From Hydrogenophaga aromaticivorans (GTDB lineage: Bacteria > Pseudomonadota > Gammaproteobacteria > Burkholderiales > Burkholderiaceae_C), in the NCBI RefSeq assembly GCF_013387465.1, contig NZ_VYGV01000006.1, forward strand, positions 715,638 to 779,637: a stretch of DNA of 64,000 nt. Direction: 5' to 3'. The notes beneath the pieces are model-generated. The model searched no databases and was not told the DNA's origin. It saw only the letters and a list, made by a program, of their open reading frames with translations. Positions 26,352-34,212 of the stretch are shown here, in pieces (position 1 is the first letter of the stretch; every line of letters starts with the position of its first letter). The position numbers and the translations under genes were made by a program.

Positions 26352-27419
26352 TCAGGCGCGGAAGCGGGCCTTCGATTTCTGCGCAAATTCGTTGGTGAAG
26401 GTGCGCTCCAGGTTCACGCGCTGCAGCATCTGCGCGTCGTCGAAATGCGCCAGCATGCGCACCGTGGTCTGAGGGCCGGCTTCGGGCATCAGACCATCGG
26501 GCGTCCACGACTCACGGGCCCTGCTGAACGCGGCCAGGTACAGCGCCCGATCTCCGAGAAAATAGGTTTCGGGCACGATCCTGATCAGGTCGGAGGGCCC
26601 GGCGGTCTGCAGCCATTTCAGGGCATGCACCATCGCGTCGGTGATGGCCTGGCAATGCTTCGGGTTGTTCTCCACGAAGTCGGCCGAAGCGCTCAGGCAA
26701 CCCGCGGGCAGCGGTCCGCCAAACACATCGGCATTGCCCCGCGTGGTGCGCGTGTCGGCCACCACCCGGAGTTGCCCCGCCTGCTCCAGCTGGGTGATCA
26801 CCGGGTCGGTGTAACAGATGGCATCCACCTGACCCGATCGAAAAGCCGCCACCGCTGCCGAGGCACTCGGAAAGGCTTGGTAGGTCACGTCCTGCGGACC
26901 CAGCCCTGCCCTGGTCAGCAGCAGGCGCGCAATGCGGTGACTGGCCGAGCCCAACGCCGTGACCGCGATACGTCGACCACGCAGGTCGCGCAGCTGGCGG
27001 TAGTGTTCCATGGTCTGCAGCGATACGCCGAGCACGATTTGGGGCGTGCGCCCCTGCAACACGATGGAGCGTATCGACTGCCCCCGCATCTGCAGGCTGA
27101 TGGTGTGGCTGTAGGGTCCCGACACCAGGTGGGTGGCGCCGCTGAGCATGGCTTGCAGGGCTTGCCCCGGTTCCGTGAAATCGCGCAGCTGGACGTCCAG
27201 CCCCTCAGCAGCGAAATAGCCGAGACGATCCGCGATCGTGAGCGGCAGGTAACAGAACGACGAGCGGTTCTCCACCGCCATCACCACGCGGCCCAGCGTG
27301 TTGCGAGTGACGGGCGCCGCGACGCTGGTGGCTGGCCGCGACTGTGCAAACACCGCAGGAAGGCCTGCCGTCAGCATCGCCGACGCGCACACACGACCCC
27401 ACCCCCGGCGACTCCACAT
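26352..27419 (-). CDS. NMT1/THI5-like ABC transporter substrate-binding protein
   Basis: Periplasmic solute-binding protein of the nitrate/sulfonate/thiamine-precursor type (PF09084-like), 355 residues. It has an N-terminal signal region (MWSRRGWGRVCASAMLTAGLP, cut after a VFA-type site). The typical opening is SSFCYLPLTIADRLGYFAAEGLDVQL, and GRRIAVTALGSASH and GQVDAICYTDPV lie in the lobes. The ATG at 27419 follows GAGAGGA with a seven-base spacer. No permease or ATPase gene is adjacent, so it is an orphan component. The ligand cannot be predicted from sequence. Confidence 0.85.
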   Translation of the reverse strand: MWSRRGWGRVCASAMLTAGLPAVFAQSRPATSVAAPVTRNTLGRVVMAVENRSSFCYLPLTIADRLGYFAAEGLDVQLRDFTEPGQALQAMLSGATHLVSGPYSHTISLQMRGQSIRSIVLQGRTPQIVLGVSLQTMEHYRQLRDLRGRRIAVTALGSASHRIARLLLTRAGLGPQDVTYQAFPSASAAVAAFRSGQVDAICYTDPVITQLEQAGQLRVVADTRTTRGNADVFGGPLPAGCLSASADFVENNPKHCQAITDAMVHALKWLQTAGPSDLIRIVPETYFLGDRALYLAAFSRARESWTPDGLMPEAGPQTTVRMLAHFDDAQMLQRVNLERTFTNEFAQKSKARFRA

Positions 27420-27436
27420 GACACATCCTCTCTGGT

Positions 27437-27452
27437 ACCTTGTCTTCAAGGT
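27437..27452 (-). promoter_or_regulatory. Hairpin in the leader of the orphan binding protein
   Basis: ACCTTG-N4-CAAGGT, a perfect 6-bp dyad just upstream of the ribosome-binding site and downstream of the MAPEG terminator. Possible operator or leader hairpin. Confidence 0.35.
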
Positions 27453-27474
27453 GCCAGCGTATGCGCCATCACAA

Positions 27475-27507
27475 AAACCCGCATCGGGACGAATCCCGAG
27501 CGGGTTT
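27475..27507 (-). terminator. Terminator of the dnaX-ybaB-recR-MAPEG unit
   Basis: A 14-bp stem with one bulged base: 27475-27482 plus 27484-27489 pair with 27494-27507 around a CGAA loop. On the minus strand it ends GCGGGTTTTTG. It separates the MAPEG gene from the downstream binding-protein gene. Confidence 0.9.
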
Positions 27508-27553
27508 CCACCAAGCTTAAAAGCAATTAAAAGTAACAGCCTCGCAGGCGGCG

Positions 27554-27958
27554 TCAGACGAACAGGATCGCGATGTTGACCAACAGTGCCAGTGTCCATG
27601 CGATGCTGCGCGCCGTGGCCAGATCGGCCACATACAACATGATGTAGACCAGTCGCAAAACGATGTAGAAGAAGGCCAGCAGATCCAGCCGGGTCTGGTA
27701 GGTGCCGAGCTGGTGGGCAATGATCACCGCACCCATGAAAAACGGCAGCGCCTCGAAGCTGTTGGCCTGCGCCGCATTGGCGCGCGCGCGCCAGTCGTTT
27801 TGCTTCGCCAGCCAGGCGCGCGGGTTGTGGTTGTCGTAGCCGCCCTCGCGCCTTGGCTTGGCGAACGTGCCCCACTTGGCCAGCCCCGCGCAAACCATCG
27901 GCAGCAGCGCCGCCACGATCACGGCCCAGTAGGCCACGGTGAGTCCAGCGATTTTCAT
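27554..27958 (-). CDS. MAPEG family membrane protein
   Basis: A 134-residue, four-helix integral membrane protein of the MAPEG superfamily (membrane-associated proteins in eicosanoid and glutathione metabolism). Visible features are the first helix with AVIVAALLPMVCAGLAKWG, the loop NPRAWLAKQNDWRARANAAQANSFEALPFF that matches the glutathione-binding consensus, and helices with RLVYIMLYV. The ATG at 27958 is favoured over a TTG just before it. It is the last gene of the dnaX-ybaB-recR unit, 24 bases after recR. A detoxifying glutathione transferase or peroxidase activity is possible but unproven for bacterial members. Confidence 0.88.
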   Translation of the reverse strand: MKIAGLTVAYWAVIVAALLPMVCAGLAKWGTFAKPRREGGYDNHNPRAWLAKQNDWRARANAAQANSFEALPFFMGAVIIAHQLGTYQTRLDLLAFFYIVLRLVYIMLYVADLATARSIAWTLALLVNIAILFV

Positions 27959-27985
27959 CAAGCGCTTTCTTTTGAATGCGAGTGG

Positions 27986-28591
27986 TCAACGCCGGTCCAC
28001 CAGGGCGTGGGCGATCGTGCCGAGATCCACGTATTCGAGCTCGCTGCCCACCGGCACGCCCCGCGCGAGCCGCGTGACGTTCACGCCGCGCGCCTTCAAC
28101 GCCTGAGCGATCACATGGGCCGTGGTTTCGCCCTCGGCCGTGAAGTTGGTCGCGAGGATCACTTCACGCACCTCGCGCGCGCCGTCCACCAGGGTGTCGA
28201 TGCGGTCAAAGAGTTTTTGCAGACCAATGTCGCGCGGACCCACGCCGTCCAGCGGGCTGAGCTTGCCCATGAGCACGAAGTACAGGCCCTTGTAGGCCCC
28301 GGTGCGTTCCAGCGCCGACTGGTCGGCCGGGTTCTCCACCACACACAGCTGGCTGCGGTCGCGCCGCACATCGCGACAGGTGGGGCAGATCTCGTCTTCG
28401 GTGAAGGTGTGGCACAGCGTGCAGTGCTTGACCTCGGCGCAGGCGTGCTGCAGCGCCTGCGCCAGGTGCAGCGCGCCCTCGCGGTCGTGCTGCAGCAGGT
28501 GAAACGCCATGCGCTGGGCCGACTTCACCCCCACGCCCGGCAGGCGCCGCAGCGCCTGCACCAGCAGTTCAAGTGAGTGGTTTTCGGCCAA
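27986..28591 (-). CDS. recR: Recombination mediator RecR, TTG start
   Basis: With RecF and RecO it loads RecA on gapped DNA. The 201 residues have an N-terminal helix-hairpin-helix ([20 protein letters not shown]), a C4 zinc motif (CTLC and CPTC near 57-72), and a Toprim domain ([30 protein letters not shown]). The start matching the family is a TTG at 28591. There is no clear ribosome-binding site, but the upstream ybaB gene ends only 11 bases earlier, so coupling is likely. The dnaX-ybaB-recR order is widely conserved. Confidence 0.96.
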   Translation of the reverse strand: MAENHSLELLVQALRRLPGVGVKSAQRMAFHLLQHDREGALHLAQALQHACAEVKHCTLCHTFTEDEICPTCRDVRRDRSQLCVVENPADQSALERTGAYKGLYFVLMGKLSPLDGVGPRDIGLQKLFDRIDTLVDGAREVREVILATNFTAEGETTAHVIAQALKARGVNVTRLARGVPVGSELEYVDLGTIAHALVDRR

Positions 28592-28602
28592 GTGGGCGGT
28601 CG

Positions 28603-28935
28603 TCAGAAGGGGAACTTCATCCCGCCGGGAAGGCCTGGCATTCCAGCCGTGAGCTTGCCCAGTTTCTCGTTCGAAGTTTCTTCCGCCTTGCGCACCGCAG
28701 CGTTGAACGCTGCGGCCACCAGGTCTTCCAGCATGTCCTTGTCGTCGGCCAGCAGGCTGGGGTCGATGGTGACGCGCTTCACATCGTGTCTGCAGGTCAT
28801 GAGCACCTTCACCAGGCCGGCGCCGGACTCACCGGTGACCTCGATGAAAGCGAGTTCGTCCTGCGCCTTCTTGAGGTTGTCCTGCATGGCCTGGGCCTGC
28901 TTCATGAGGCCGGCGAGTTGTCCTTTGTTGAACAT
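28603..28935 (-). CDS. ybaB: YbaB/EbfC nucleoid-associated protein
   Basis: A 110-residue DNA-binding protein that forms a tweezer-like dimer and binds DNA with low sequence preference. The start is the ATG at 28935 ([18 protein letters not shown]), matching the family N-terminus. [20 protein letters not shown] and [17 protein letters not shown] are the conserved core, and the C-terminus [13 protein letters not shown] is typical. It lies between dnaX and recR. Confidence 0.95.
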   Translation of the reverse strand: MFNKGQLAGLMKQAQAMQDNLKKAQDELAFIEVTGESGAGLVKVLMTCRHDVKRVTIDPSLLADDKDMLEDLVAAAFNAAVRKAEETSNEKLGKLTAGMPGLPGGMKFPF

Positions 28936-28984
28936 GGTTTTCCTTGTATGTCCTGAATGAAATGAATCGGCGTAACCGAGAAGC

Positions 28985-30922
28985 TCAGGCGCCTGTGGCC
29001 TTGAGCGTGCCGGGTACGATTTTGCCGCCAAAGTCGCGCATCATCGTTTGCACGAAGGGGTCGTCGCGAATGATCTGTTCGGCTTCGCGCTGCCGGCGGG
29101 CGGCCTCGGCCGCCAACCGCAGCGCGGCGGAGTCCTCGACCGGGCCGATCTCCACGACCAGGCGGATCTCGTGGCCCAGCGTCTTCAAGGCCGCGCTCAG
29201 GCGTTCCCGGGTGTTGCCCTGGTTGAGCGACTCGCGCTCCACCCGCAACAGCCATTGGTCCGCGTCGCGCGCCACCAGCTGGGACTGCAGCCCCAGCTCG
29301 CGTACCAGCGCCGTGATGGTTTCGGCCTTGGCCAGTTGCTGGATCGCATCGAACCAGAAATCACCTTCGGCGCTGAGCACCGGCTCGCGCATCGGTGCGG
29401 CTTCGCCCGGATCGCGCAGGCGGTCCAGTCGCGGTGCAGGGCCGGGATCGCGCACGGGAACCTCGACCACACGGCGCGAGGTCTGCACACCCTCGTCCAA
29501 CGGCGCATCGTCTGGCTCCTCCACCCAGGGTGGGCCGTCGGCATCCTCTTCAAAGTGCGCAGGTTCAGCCGCGGGCAATGTCTTGGTTGCCGACGCCGCA
29601 GGCACGGGGCGCGAGGCAGGCGGAGCCTGCACGGTCGCTGCGGCCAAAGGTGCGACCGGAGCCGATGCCACAGGTGCAGCCACCACTGCCACGGGCCGGA
29701 CCACAGGCGCCACAGACCGGGAGGCCAGCGCCGCAAAGGGCTGAAGCTCCGCGACCGGAGCCTCAGCCCCGGATTTCAGTGTTTTTTTTTCCGCCGCGGC
29801 GCCGGTCGCCGTCTGCGAAGGCTTGAACGCGAGCAGCCGCAGCAGCACCATGGTGAGCGCGGCGTATTCGTCGGGCGCCAGGCCCAGCTCGGCACGGCCG
29901 TGCAGACACAGGCTGTAGAGCAGCTGGGTTTCGTCGGCCGGCAGCGCGTGCGCCAGGCGCACGATCTCGGGTGTGTCGGGGTCGTCCGACTCCTGCAGGG
30001 CCAGCCGTTCGGGCACCGCCTGCAGCACCGCCATGCGCTGCAGCAGGCCGGTCATTTCTTCGAGCGTCGAGGCGGCATTCAGGCCGTTCAGGCGCAGGCT
30101 GTCGATGGTGTCGACCACGGTCGCGCCATCACCGCGCGCCAGCCCGTCGATCAGTCGCAGCACATAAGAACGGTCCACCGCGCCCAGCATCTGGCGCACC
30201 GTGGCTTCCTGCAGCTGACCGCCACCGAAGGCAATGGCCTGGTCCGTCAGCGAGAGCGCGTCGCGCATCGAGCCGCGCGCAGCGCGCGAGATCAGACGCA
30301 GCGCCAGCGTCTCGGCCGGCACGCTTTCGGCCTGCAGCACCTGCGCCAGGTGCTGCAGCACGGTCTCGGGCGCCATCGGCCGCAGGTTGAACTGCAGGCA
30401 GCGCGAAAGCACCGTGACCGGCACCTTCTGCGGGTCGGTCGTGGCCAGCACGAACTTCAGGTACTCGGGCGGTTCCTCCAGCGTCTTGAGCATCGCGTTG
30501 AACGCGTGCCCGGTGAGCATGTGCACCTCGTCGATCATGAAGACCTTGAAGCGGCCCTGCACCGGTTTGTAGACCGCCTGCTCCAGCAGCGCCTGGACCT
30601 CGTCCACGCCGCGGTTCGAGGCCGCGTCCAGCTCGGTGTAATCGACGAACCGGCCGGCGTCGATGTCGGTGCAGGCCTGGCACACGCCGCAGGGTTCGGC
30701 GGTGATGCCGCCCTGCCCGTCCGCCCCCAGGCAGTTGAGCGACTTGGCCAGGATGCGCGAGACGGTGGTCTTGCCCACGCCGCGGGTGCCGGTGAACAGG
30801 TAGGCGTGGTGCAGCCGCTGTGTGGTCAGCGCGTTGGAAAGCGCCTGAACCACGTGCTCCTGCCCCACCATTTCGGTGAAATTGCGCGGGCGGTACTTGC
30901 GGGCCAGAACGACATAGGACAT
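28985..30922 (-). CDS. dnaX: DNA polymerase III subunits tau and gamma
   Basis: Clamp-loader ATPase and replisome organiser. The full tau reading is 645 residues. The AAA+ domain has [20 protein letters not shown] (Walker A), a zinc module with Cys in CLGADGQGG and CGVCQAC, Walker B in [12 protein letters not shown], and the sensor region [17 protein letters not shown]. Domain III ends near residue 365, followed by an Ala/Pro/Val-rich linker and the tau-specific domains. At codons 378-381 a run of nine A residues can shift the frame, and the next codons in both other frames stop quickly, which would give gamma of about 381-386 residues. The ATG at 30922 begins [15 protein letters not shown], the usual start. 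Confidence 0.97.
   Translation of the reverse strand: MSYVVLARKYRPRNFTEMVGQEHVVQALSNALTTQRLHHAYLFTGTRGVGKTTVSRILAKSLNCLGADGQGGITAEPCGVCQACTDIDAGRFVDYTELDAASNRGVDEVQALLEQAVYKPVQGRFKVFMIDEVHMLTGHAFNAMLKTLEEPPEYLKFVLATTDPQKVPVTVLSRCLQFNLRPMAPETVLQHLAQVLQAESVPAETLALRLISRAARGSMRDALSLTDQAIAFGGGQLQEATVRQMLGAVDRSYVLRLIDGLARGDGATVVDTIDSLRLNGLNAASTLEEMTGLLQRMAVLQAVPERLALQESDDPDTPEIVRLAHALPADETQLLYSLCLHGRAELGLAPDEYAALTMVLLRLLAFKPSQTATGAAAEKKTLKSGAEAPVAELQPFAALASRSVAPVVRPVAVVAAPVASAPVAPLAAATVQAPPASRPVPAASATKTLPAAEPAHFEEDADGPPWVEEPDDAPLDEGVQTSRRVVEVPVRDPGPAPRLDRLRDPGEAAPMREPVLSAEGDFWFDAIQQLAKAETITALVRELGLQSQLVARDADQWLLRVERESLNQGNTRERLSAALKTLGHEIRLVVEIGPVEDSAALRLAAEAARRQREAEQIIRDDPFVQTMMRDFGGKIVPGTLKATGA
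29746..29790 (-). other. dnaX: dnaX slippage site (nine A) with nearby hairpin
   Basis: On the coding strand GAA AAA AAA ACA contains nine consecutive A residues (29790-29782). A -1 shift reaches TGA at 29765-29763 after six new codons; a +1 shift reaches TGA at 29778-29776 almost at once. A 6-bp hairpin with a GTCG loop (GCTCCG 29761-29756 with CGGAGC 29751-29746) lies 20 bases further. That is farther than the usual stimulatory distance, so slippage may be transcriptional rather than ribosomal. Confidence 0.8.
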
Positions 30923-30974
30923 GGCAGGGATTCTAAGCGGCGCCCTTGGTCGGCAAAGGGTGGCCGTCATCGCC

Positions 30975-30980
30975 TACAAT
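30975..30980 (+). promoter_or_regulatory. ffs: ffs promoter -10 box
   Basis: TACAAT ends seven bases before the predicted 5' end of the SRP RNA. No good -35 at standard spacing; TTGGTC at 30946-30951 is too far. Confidence 0.6.
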
Positions 30981-30987
30981 CGACCTC

Positions 30988-31081
30988 GACGGGCCTTCCC
31001 GCATGGTGAAGCGGCCAACCGGGTCAGGTGGGGAACCAAGCAGCCCTAACTGTGTAGCCAGTGCCGGGGTCAAGGCTCGTC
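30988..31081 (+). ncRNA. ffs: Signal recognition particle 4.5S RNA
   Basis: Contains the conserved SRP apical loop: GGTCAGGTGGGGAACCAAGC followed by AGCC. The ends pair: GACGGGCCTT (30988-30997) with AAGGCTCGTC (31072-31081), with one G-U pair, forming the long hairpin of about 94 bases expected for the small bacterial form. It binds Ffh and targets nascent membrane proteins to FtsY. It is divergent from dnaX, an arrangement seen in other bacteria. End points are inferred from pairing. Confidence 0.93.
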
Positions 31082-31167
31082 ACCTTATTCAGCGCCAATC
31101 TGGCGCCGCAGCGGGCCAGCTGAAGTGCACCACCGCCGTGCCGCTGGGCGTCGCGGACCGGGTGCCC

Positions 31168-32238
31168 TCAAGGCTTGGGCACCGGCGGGCCCTCCAGCCC
31201 GCGCACCCATTCCCGCCAGATCGCCACCAGCAGCGCCATCAGCACCGGGCCAACGAACAGGCCCACCAGCCCCATCGTTTTGACACCGCCGACCAGCCCG
31301 AAAAACGTGGGCAGGAACGGCAGCTTGACCGGCCCGCCCACCAGCCGCGGGCGCAGTGTCTTGTCCACGATGAAGAGTTCGACCGAACCCCAGGCAAACA
31401 GCAGCAGGCCGGCCGTCGCATGGCCGGAGCCCACCAGATAGAGCGACACCAGCGTGAACGACAGCGGCGCCCCGCCCGGAACCATGGCCATGAAGCCGGT
31501 GATCACGCCCAGCAACACCGGCGAAGGCACGCCGGCGATCCAGTAGGCCACGCCCAGCACCACGCCCTCGCCGATGGCGATCAGGCCCATGCCGGTGACG
31601 GTGGCGCTCACCGTGGCCGGCACCACCCGAGAGAAACGCTGCCAGCGCTCGGGCAGCAGGTGCTCGCCCACCCGGTCCACCTGGCCTGCGATGCGCACGC
31701 CGTCCTTGTAGACAAAAAACAGCGTGATCAGCATGAACAGCACCAGCAGGAACAGCCCGAACAAATTGCCTGCGGCCGCCAGAACCGTGCGCGAAATGTT
31801 GCCAACGTGCTGACCAGAAAGCATCTGGATCCACGTGCCCAGCGCGTGCGGCTGGCCCAGGTGTTCGCGCCACAGTTCGGCCAGCTGCGCGCCGACGAGA
31901 GGCAGCGCCTCGATCCACGCGGGCACGGTGGCGCCATGGCGGTTGGCCTCGATCGCCCAGTGCACGAATTCGCTGGCTTCGCGGATGGCGTAGTGCAGCG
32001 CCACCGACAGCGGTACCACGAGCACCACCAGCACCACCAGAATCGCCAGGCTGGCCGCCATCGTGGTGTTGCCGCCGCAGCGACCCACCAGGCGGCGGTA
32101 CAGCGGCCAGGTGGCGAAACCGATGATCAGCGCGGCCAGCGCCGGGACCAGAAAGCCGTGGAAAAAATAGACACCAGCGGCGAGGATCAGCAGCAACAGG
32201 CCGCGGGTGATGAGGGGAGCACGCAAGACAGGGGGCAT
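31168..32238 (-). CDS. AI-2E family transporter (PerM/YdiK-like)
   Basis: A 356-residue polytopic membrane protein of the AI-2E/UPF0118 family. Hydrophobic segments occur near residues 12-50 (two), 60-80, 165-190, 215-240, 245-285 and 300-345. The C-terminal half has VPSPVLLGVITGFMAMVPGGAPL and FLPTFFGLVGGVKTMGLVGLFVGPVLMALL, which are diagnostic. Some members export AI-2 and others are Na+(Li+)/H+ antiporters, so the substrate is open. It starts four bases after the zeta-type toxin stop and may be transcribed with the toxin-antitoxin pair. Confidence 0.9.
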   Translation of the reverse strand: MPPVLRAPLITRGLLLLILAAGVYFFHGFLVPALAALIIGFATWPLYRRLVGRCGGNTTMAASLAILVVLVVLVVPLSVALHYAIREASEFVHWAIEANRHGATVPAWIEALPLVGAQLAELWREHLGQPHALGTWIQMLSGQHVGNISRTVLAAAGNLFGLFLLVLFMLITLFFVYKDGVRIAGQVDRVGEHLLPERWQRFSRVVPATVSATVTGMGLIAIGEGVVLGVAYWIAGVPSPVLLGVITGFMAMVPGGAPLSFTLVSLYLVGSGHATAGLLLFAWGSVELFIVDKTLRPRLVGGPVKLPFLPTFFGLVGGVKTMGLVGLFVGPVLMALLVAIWREWVRGLEGPPVPKP

Positions 32239-32242
32239 CTTT

Positions 32243-32857
32243 TCATTCTGACATGGGGTGCAGCACGCGCCGGGCCCAGGCGGGCAAGGTCTCTGCCTGC
32301 CAGATCACCGCGCCGCCACGCAAGCGCGCCACCAGCCGAGGCACCTGGATCACCTGCTCCGAAGGCAGCGAGGTGTCGTACAGCAGCGCCAGATCGGCCC
32401 GCCGCACCGCCACGCTGAGGTGGCGCACGGTGCGCGGGTAACGCGCGAGCACGCGTTCGGGCGGCACCGGGTGGCCCCCCTCCTCCACGCGCTGGCTCAC
32501 GCGACCGAGCAGCTGCTGCGGTTCGTCCACGCACACCACCAGCAGCACCACGGCAAACCCCACGCGCTGGGCAGCGCTCATGAGATCGAGCTTGGACGTG
32601 TGGGAAAACACGGTCTCGCTGGCGAAGGACTTGCCTTCGGTCAGGCACTGCGCCCGCCGCGCGTCGGCCCACTGGCGCGCCTGGCGTGAGCGCTCGGCGG
32701 GGTCGCTCACCTGCTGCAGGTGAGCCGCTTCGTGCAGGTCGGCGTTGACGAATTCGGCTTGTGCGGGGATCAGGCCCTGAGCCACCGCGCTGCGGTACAG
32801 CGTGGACTTGCCCGCGCCATTGGGGCCGGCCAGCAGGTAGAAAACCGGGGCAGTCAA
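32243..32857 (-). CDS. Zeta-toxin family kinase (COG4185-like), TTG start
   Basis: A 204-residue P-loop kinase of the zeta/COG4185 family. Chromosomal zeta toxins phosphorylate UDP-N-acetylglucosamine and block wall synthesis; whether this member does so is unknown. Visible features are Walker A GPNGAGKSTLYRSAV (near 11-25), VNADLHEAAHLQ, GKSFASETVFSH and the RVLARYPRTVRHL segment typical of the family. The start is TTG at 32857 with AGG six bases upstream; there is no in-frame ATG before the Walker A motif. It follows the ParD-like gene by 14 bases, consistent with an antitoxin-toxin operon. Confidence 0.83.
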   Translation of the reverse strand: MTAPVFYLLAGPNGAGKSTLYRSAVAQGLIPAQAEFVNADLHEAAHLQQVSDPAERSRQARQWADARRAQCLTEGKSFASETVFSHTSKLDLMSAAQRVGFAVVLLVVCVDEPQQLLGRVSQRVEEGGHPVPPERVLARYPRTVRHLSVAVRRADLALLYDTSLPSEQVIQVPRLVARLRGGAVIWQAETLPAWARRVLHPMSE

Positions 32858-32871
32858 TGCGGCCTGTCGCG

Positions 32872-33225
32872 TCAGGCGGCGCGGCGCGCTGGCGCCACCT
32901 TCTGGCGGTTGGACAACACCGTGTCACGCACCGCCTGGGCCAGGCGCCCACTCGATTCAGCGGCCAGAAAACGGGCCTCGATGGCGTCCAGCGATTCATC
33001 GGTGGTGCCCGAGGCGCCAGCGCGGTGCCGGGCGTCGTACAGCGCAATCGCCTCGCGCGCCTCCTGCACCGTGAGGCCGGTTTCGTCGGCAATGCGCCCC
33101 AATGTGGCCCAGTATTCGATCTGGCCGGCCACCGAGCGGCGCTGCGGCTGTGCCGCCTCTCGGGCCTGCTGCACCAGGGCGGCGGGCAGTTTCACGGACG
33201 AAAACGGGCTGACAGCGTTGGACAT
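32872..33225 (-). CDS. ParD-like antitoxin
   Basis: A 117-residue protein. Its N-terminal part (SSVKLPAALVQQAREAAQ, then RRSVAGQIEYWATLGRIAD) matches the ParD_like pattern (PF11903) of ribbon-helix-helix-type antitoxins. The ATG at 33225 is preceded by AGGAG with a six-base gap. A perfect 21-bp palindrome ends 12 bases upstream of the ATG and overlaps where the promoter should be, the usual autoregulatory design. The C-terminal half is Ala/Arg-rich and probably binds the kinase encoded next. Confidence 0.82.
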   Translation of the reverse strand: MSNAVSPFSSVKLPAALVQQAREAAQPQRRSVAGQIEYWATLGRIADETGLTVQEAREAIALYDARHRAGASGTTDESLDAIEARFLAAESSGRLAQAVRDTVLSNRQKVAPARRAA

Positions 33226-33237
33226 GGCGAACTCCTG

Positions 33238-33258
33238 TTTGGCGCATTTTGCGCCAAA
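33238..33258. promoter_or_regulatory. Palindromic operator of the toxin-antitoxin pair
   Basis: TTTGGCGCA-TTT-TGCGCCAAA, a perfect 9-bp inverted repeat around three bases, directly upstream of the antitoxin ribosome-binding site. Likely bound by the antitoxin dimer or the complex. Confidence 0.7.
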
Positions 33259-33327
33259 TTGAACCATGCGGCAATCCCAGATGGTCCCCGACGCCATCAC
33301 CTGGTTCAGCGCAGCGCAGGCGCCACA

Positions 33328-33359
33328 AAGCAAAAGGCCGCATCAGCGGCCTTTTGCTT
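33328..33359 (-). terminator. Terminator after the hemerythrin gene
   Basis: A 14-bp perfect stem (33328-33341 with 33346-33359), ATCA loop, with TTTTGCTTT on the minus strand. It ends the bacteriohemerythrin transcript and insulates the toxin-antitoxin operon. Confidence 0.88.
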
Positions 33360-33386
33360 GTGCCGTCAGGCCTGAAAACGCTCGAC

Positions 33387-33896
33387 CTATTCGCCGCCAA
33401 ACAGGCGTGCGAAGAACCCGCGCTTCTTCTTCAGGTGCAGTTCACGGATCAGTTCTTCCTTGATCTGCGCCTTCATGTCGGCATCGCCGTGGCTGACGTT
33501 CTTCAGGTAGACCTTCACCGAGTCGGCGTAGCTCTTGTCGTCGTTGCGGATGTGGTTGAACAGCCAGCGCGAGAGCATGGCGTGCAGGTCGGACGCCACG
33601 TCTTCGCCGGCCTCGAAGCGCATGCGGTACTCGCCAACCTTGCGCGTGAACAGCTCGTGCACCTTCTTGTGCGGGCCGGAGAACATGTAGCCGGCGTCGG
33701 ACATCAGGGATTCTTCAAACGCGAAATGCGAGAGCGTGTAGTCCACCATCTCGTCGATCACGGCACCCACGGCTTCACGGTCGTGGTGGTCACGGGCGTC
33801 GTACAGCTGGTTGATGTATTCGACGATGCGTTTGTGTTGCCCGTCGATCTCGCGAATGCCAGTTTCCAGGTCGGGGGTCCAGTTCAGGTGTGCCAT
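33387..33896 (-). CDS. Bacteriohemerythrin
   Basis: Non-haem di-iron oxygen-binding protein, 169 residues. The ligand set is visible: His in [23 protein letters not shown] (His and Glu), [10 protein letters not shown] (two His) and [15 protein letters not shown] (His and Asp). The C-terminus extends past the domain with a Lys-rich helix ([16 protein letters not shown]), which may associate with membranes or partners. The ATG at 33896 is consistent with [14 protein letters not shown]. Roles in oxygen sensing, storage or delivery are possible. The gene appears monocistronic. Confidence 0.94.
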   Translation of the reverse strand: MAHLNWTPDLETGIREIDGQHKRIVEYINQLYDARDHHDREAVGAVIDEMVDYTLSHFAFEESLMSDAGYMFSGPHKKVHELFTRKVGEYRMRFEAGEDVASDLHAMLSRWLFNHIRNDDKSYADSVKVYLKNVSHGDADMKAQIKEELIRELHLKKKRGFFARLFGGE

Positions 33897-34212
33897 GGGC
33901 CACTTTCTCTCATGCGGGGAACAGGGAATACCCTGTGAATGAAACAAATTGTGAACCCGATGCCGCCGACGTGGTGCGGCATTCGCAGGTTTCATGACAT
34001 ATCTCAAGCGCAACGGAAGAGGATCCCCCGCTGAAACACCGACAGCGTGCCATTGCAACAACGCCACGCCACCGCCCCATCGCTGCCGGGGCCTTGCTGT
34101 GCCCAACAGCAGCCAGCCCACCCCAATCAAAAACCGGAGAAATCACCCCCAATGGGCTTCGGGTGGCCTGGCGCGCATCCGGAGCCTGGCGCCGGTGGAG
34201 CAGGCGCAGGCC
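33897..34212. other. Gene-free stretch of about 316 bases
   Basis: No convincing gene, RNA or strong promoter is seen. It presumably holds the hemerythrin promoter (an AT-rich patch with ATGAAACAAATTGTGAAC near 33939) and the 3' region of the Bug receptor gene. Confidence 0.5.

Noticed and set aside
29782..29790. The A9 run in dnaX as a sequencing or assembly error.
   Set aside because: The reading frame is intact through the run on both sides with conserved DnaX sequence, so nine A residues is the correct length for tau.
31093..31110. GCGCCA/TGGCGC hairpin after ffs as its terminator.
   Set aside because: The 6-bp stem has no T-run. The SRP RNA 3' end may be made by processing or Rho, so no terminator is claimed.
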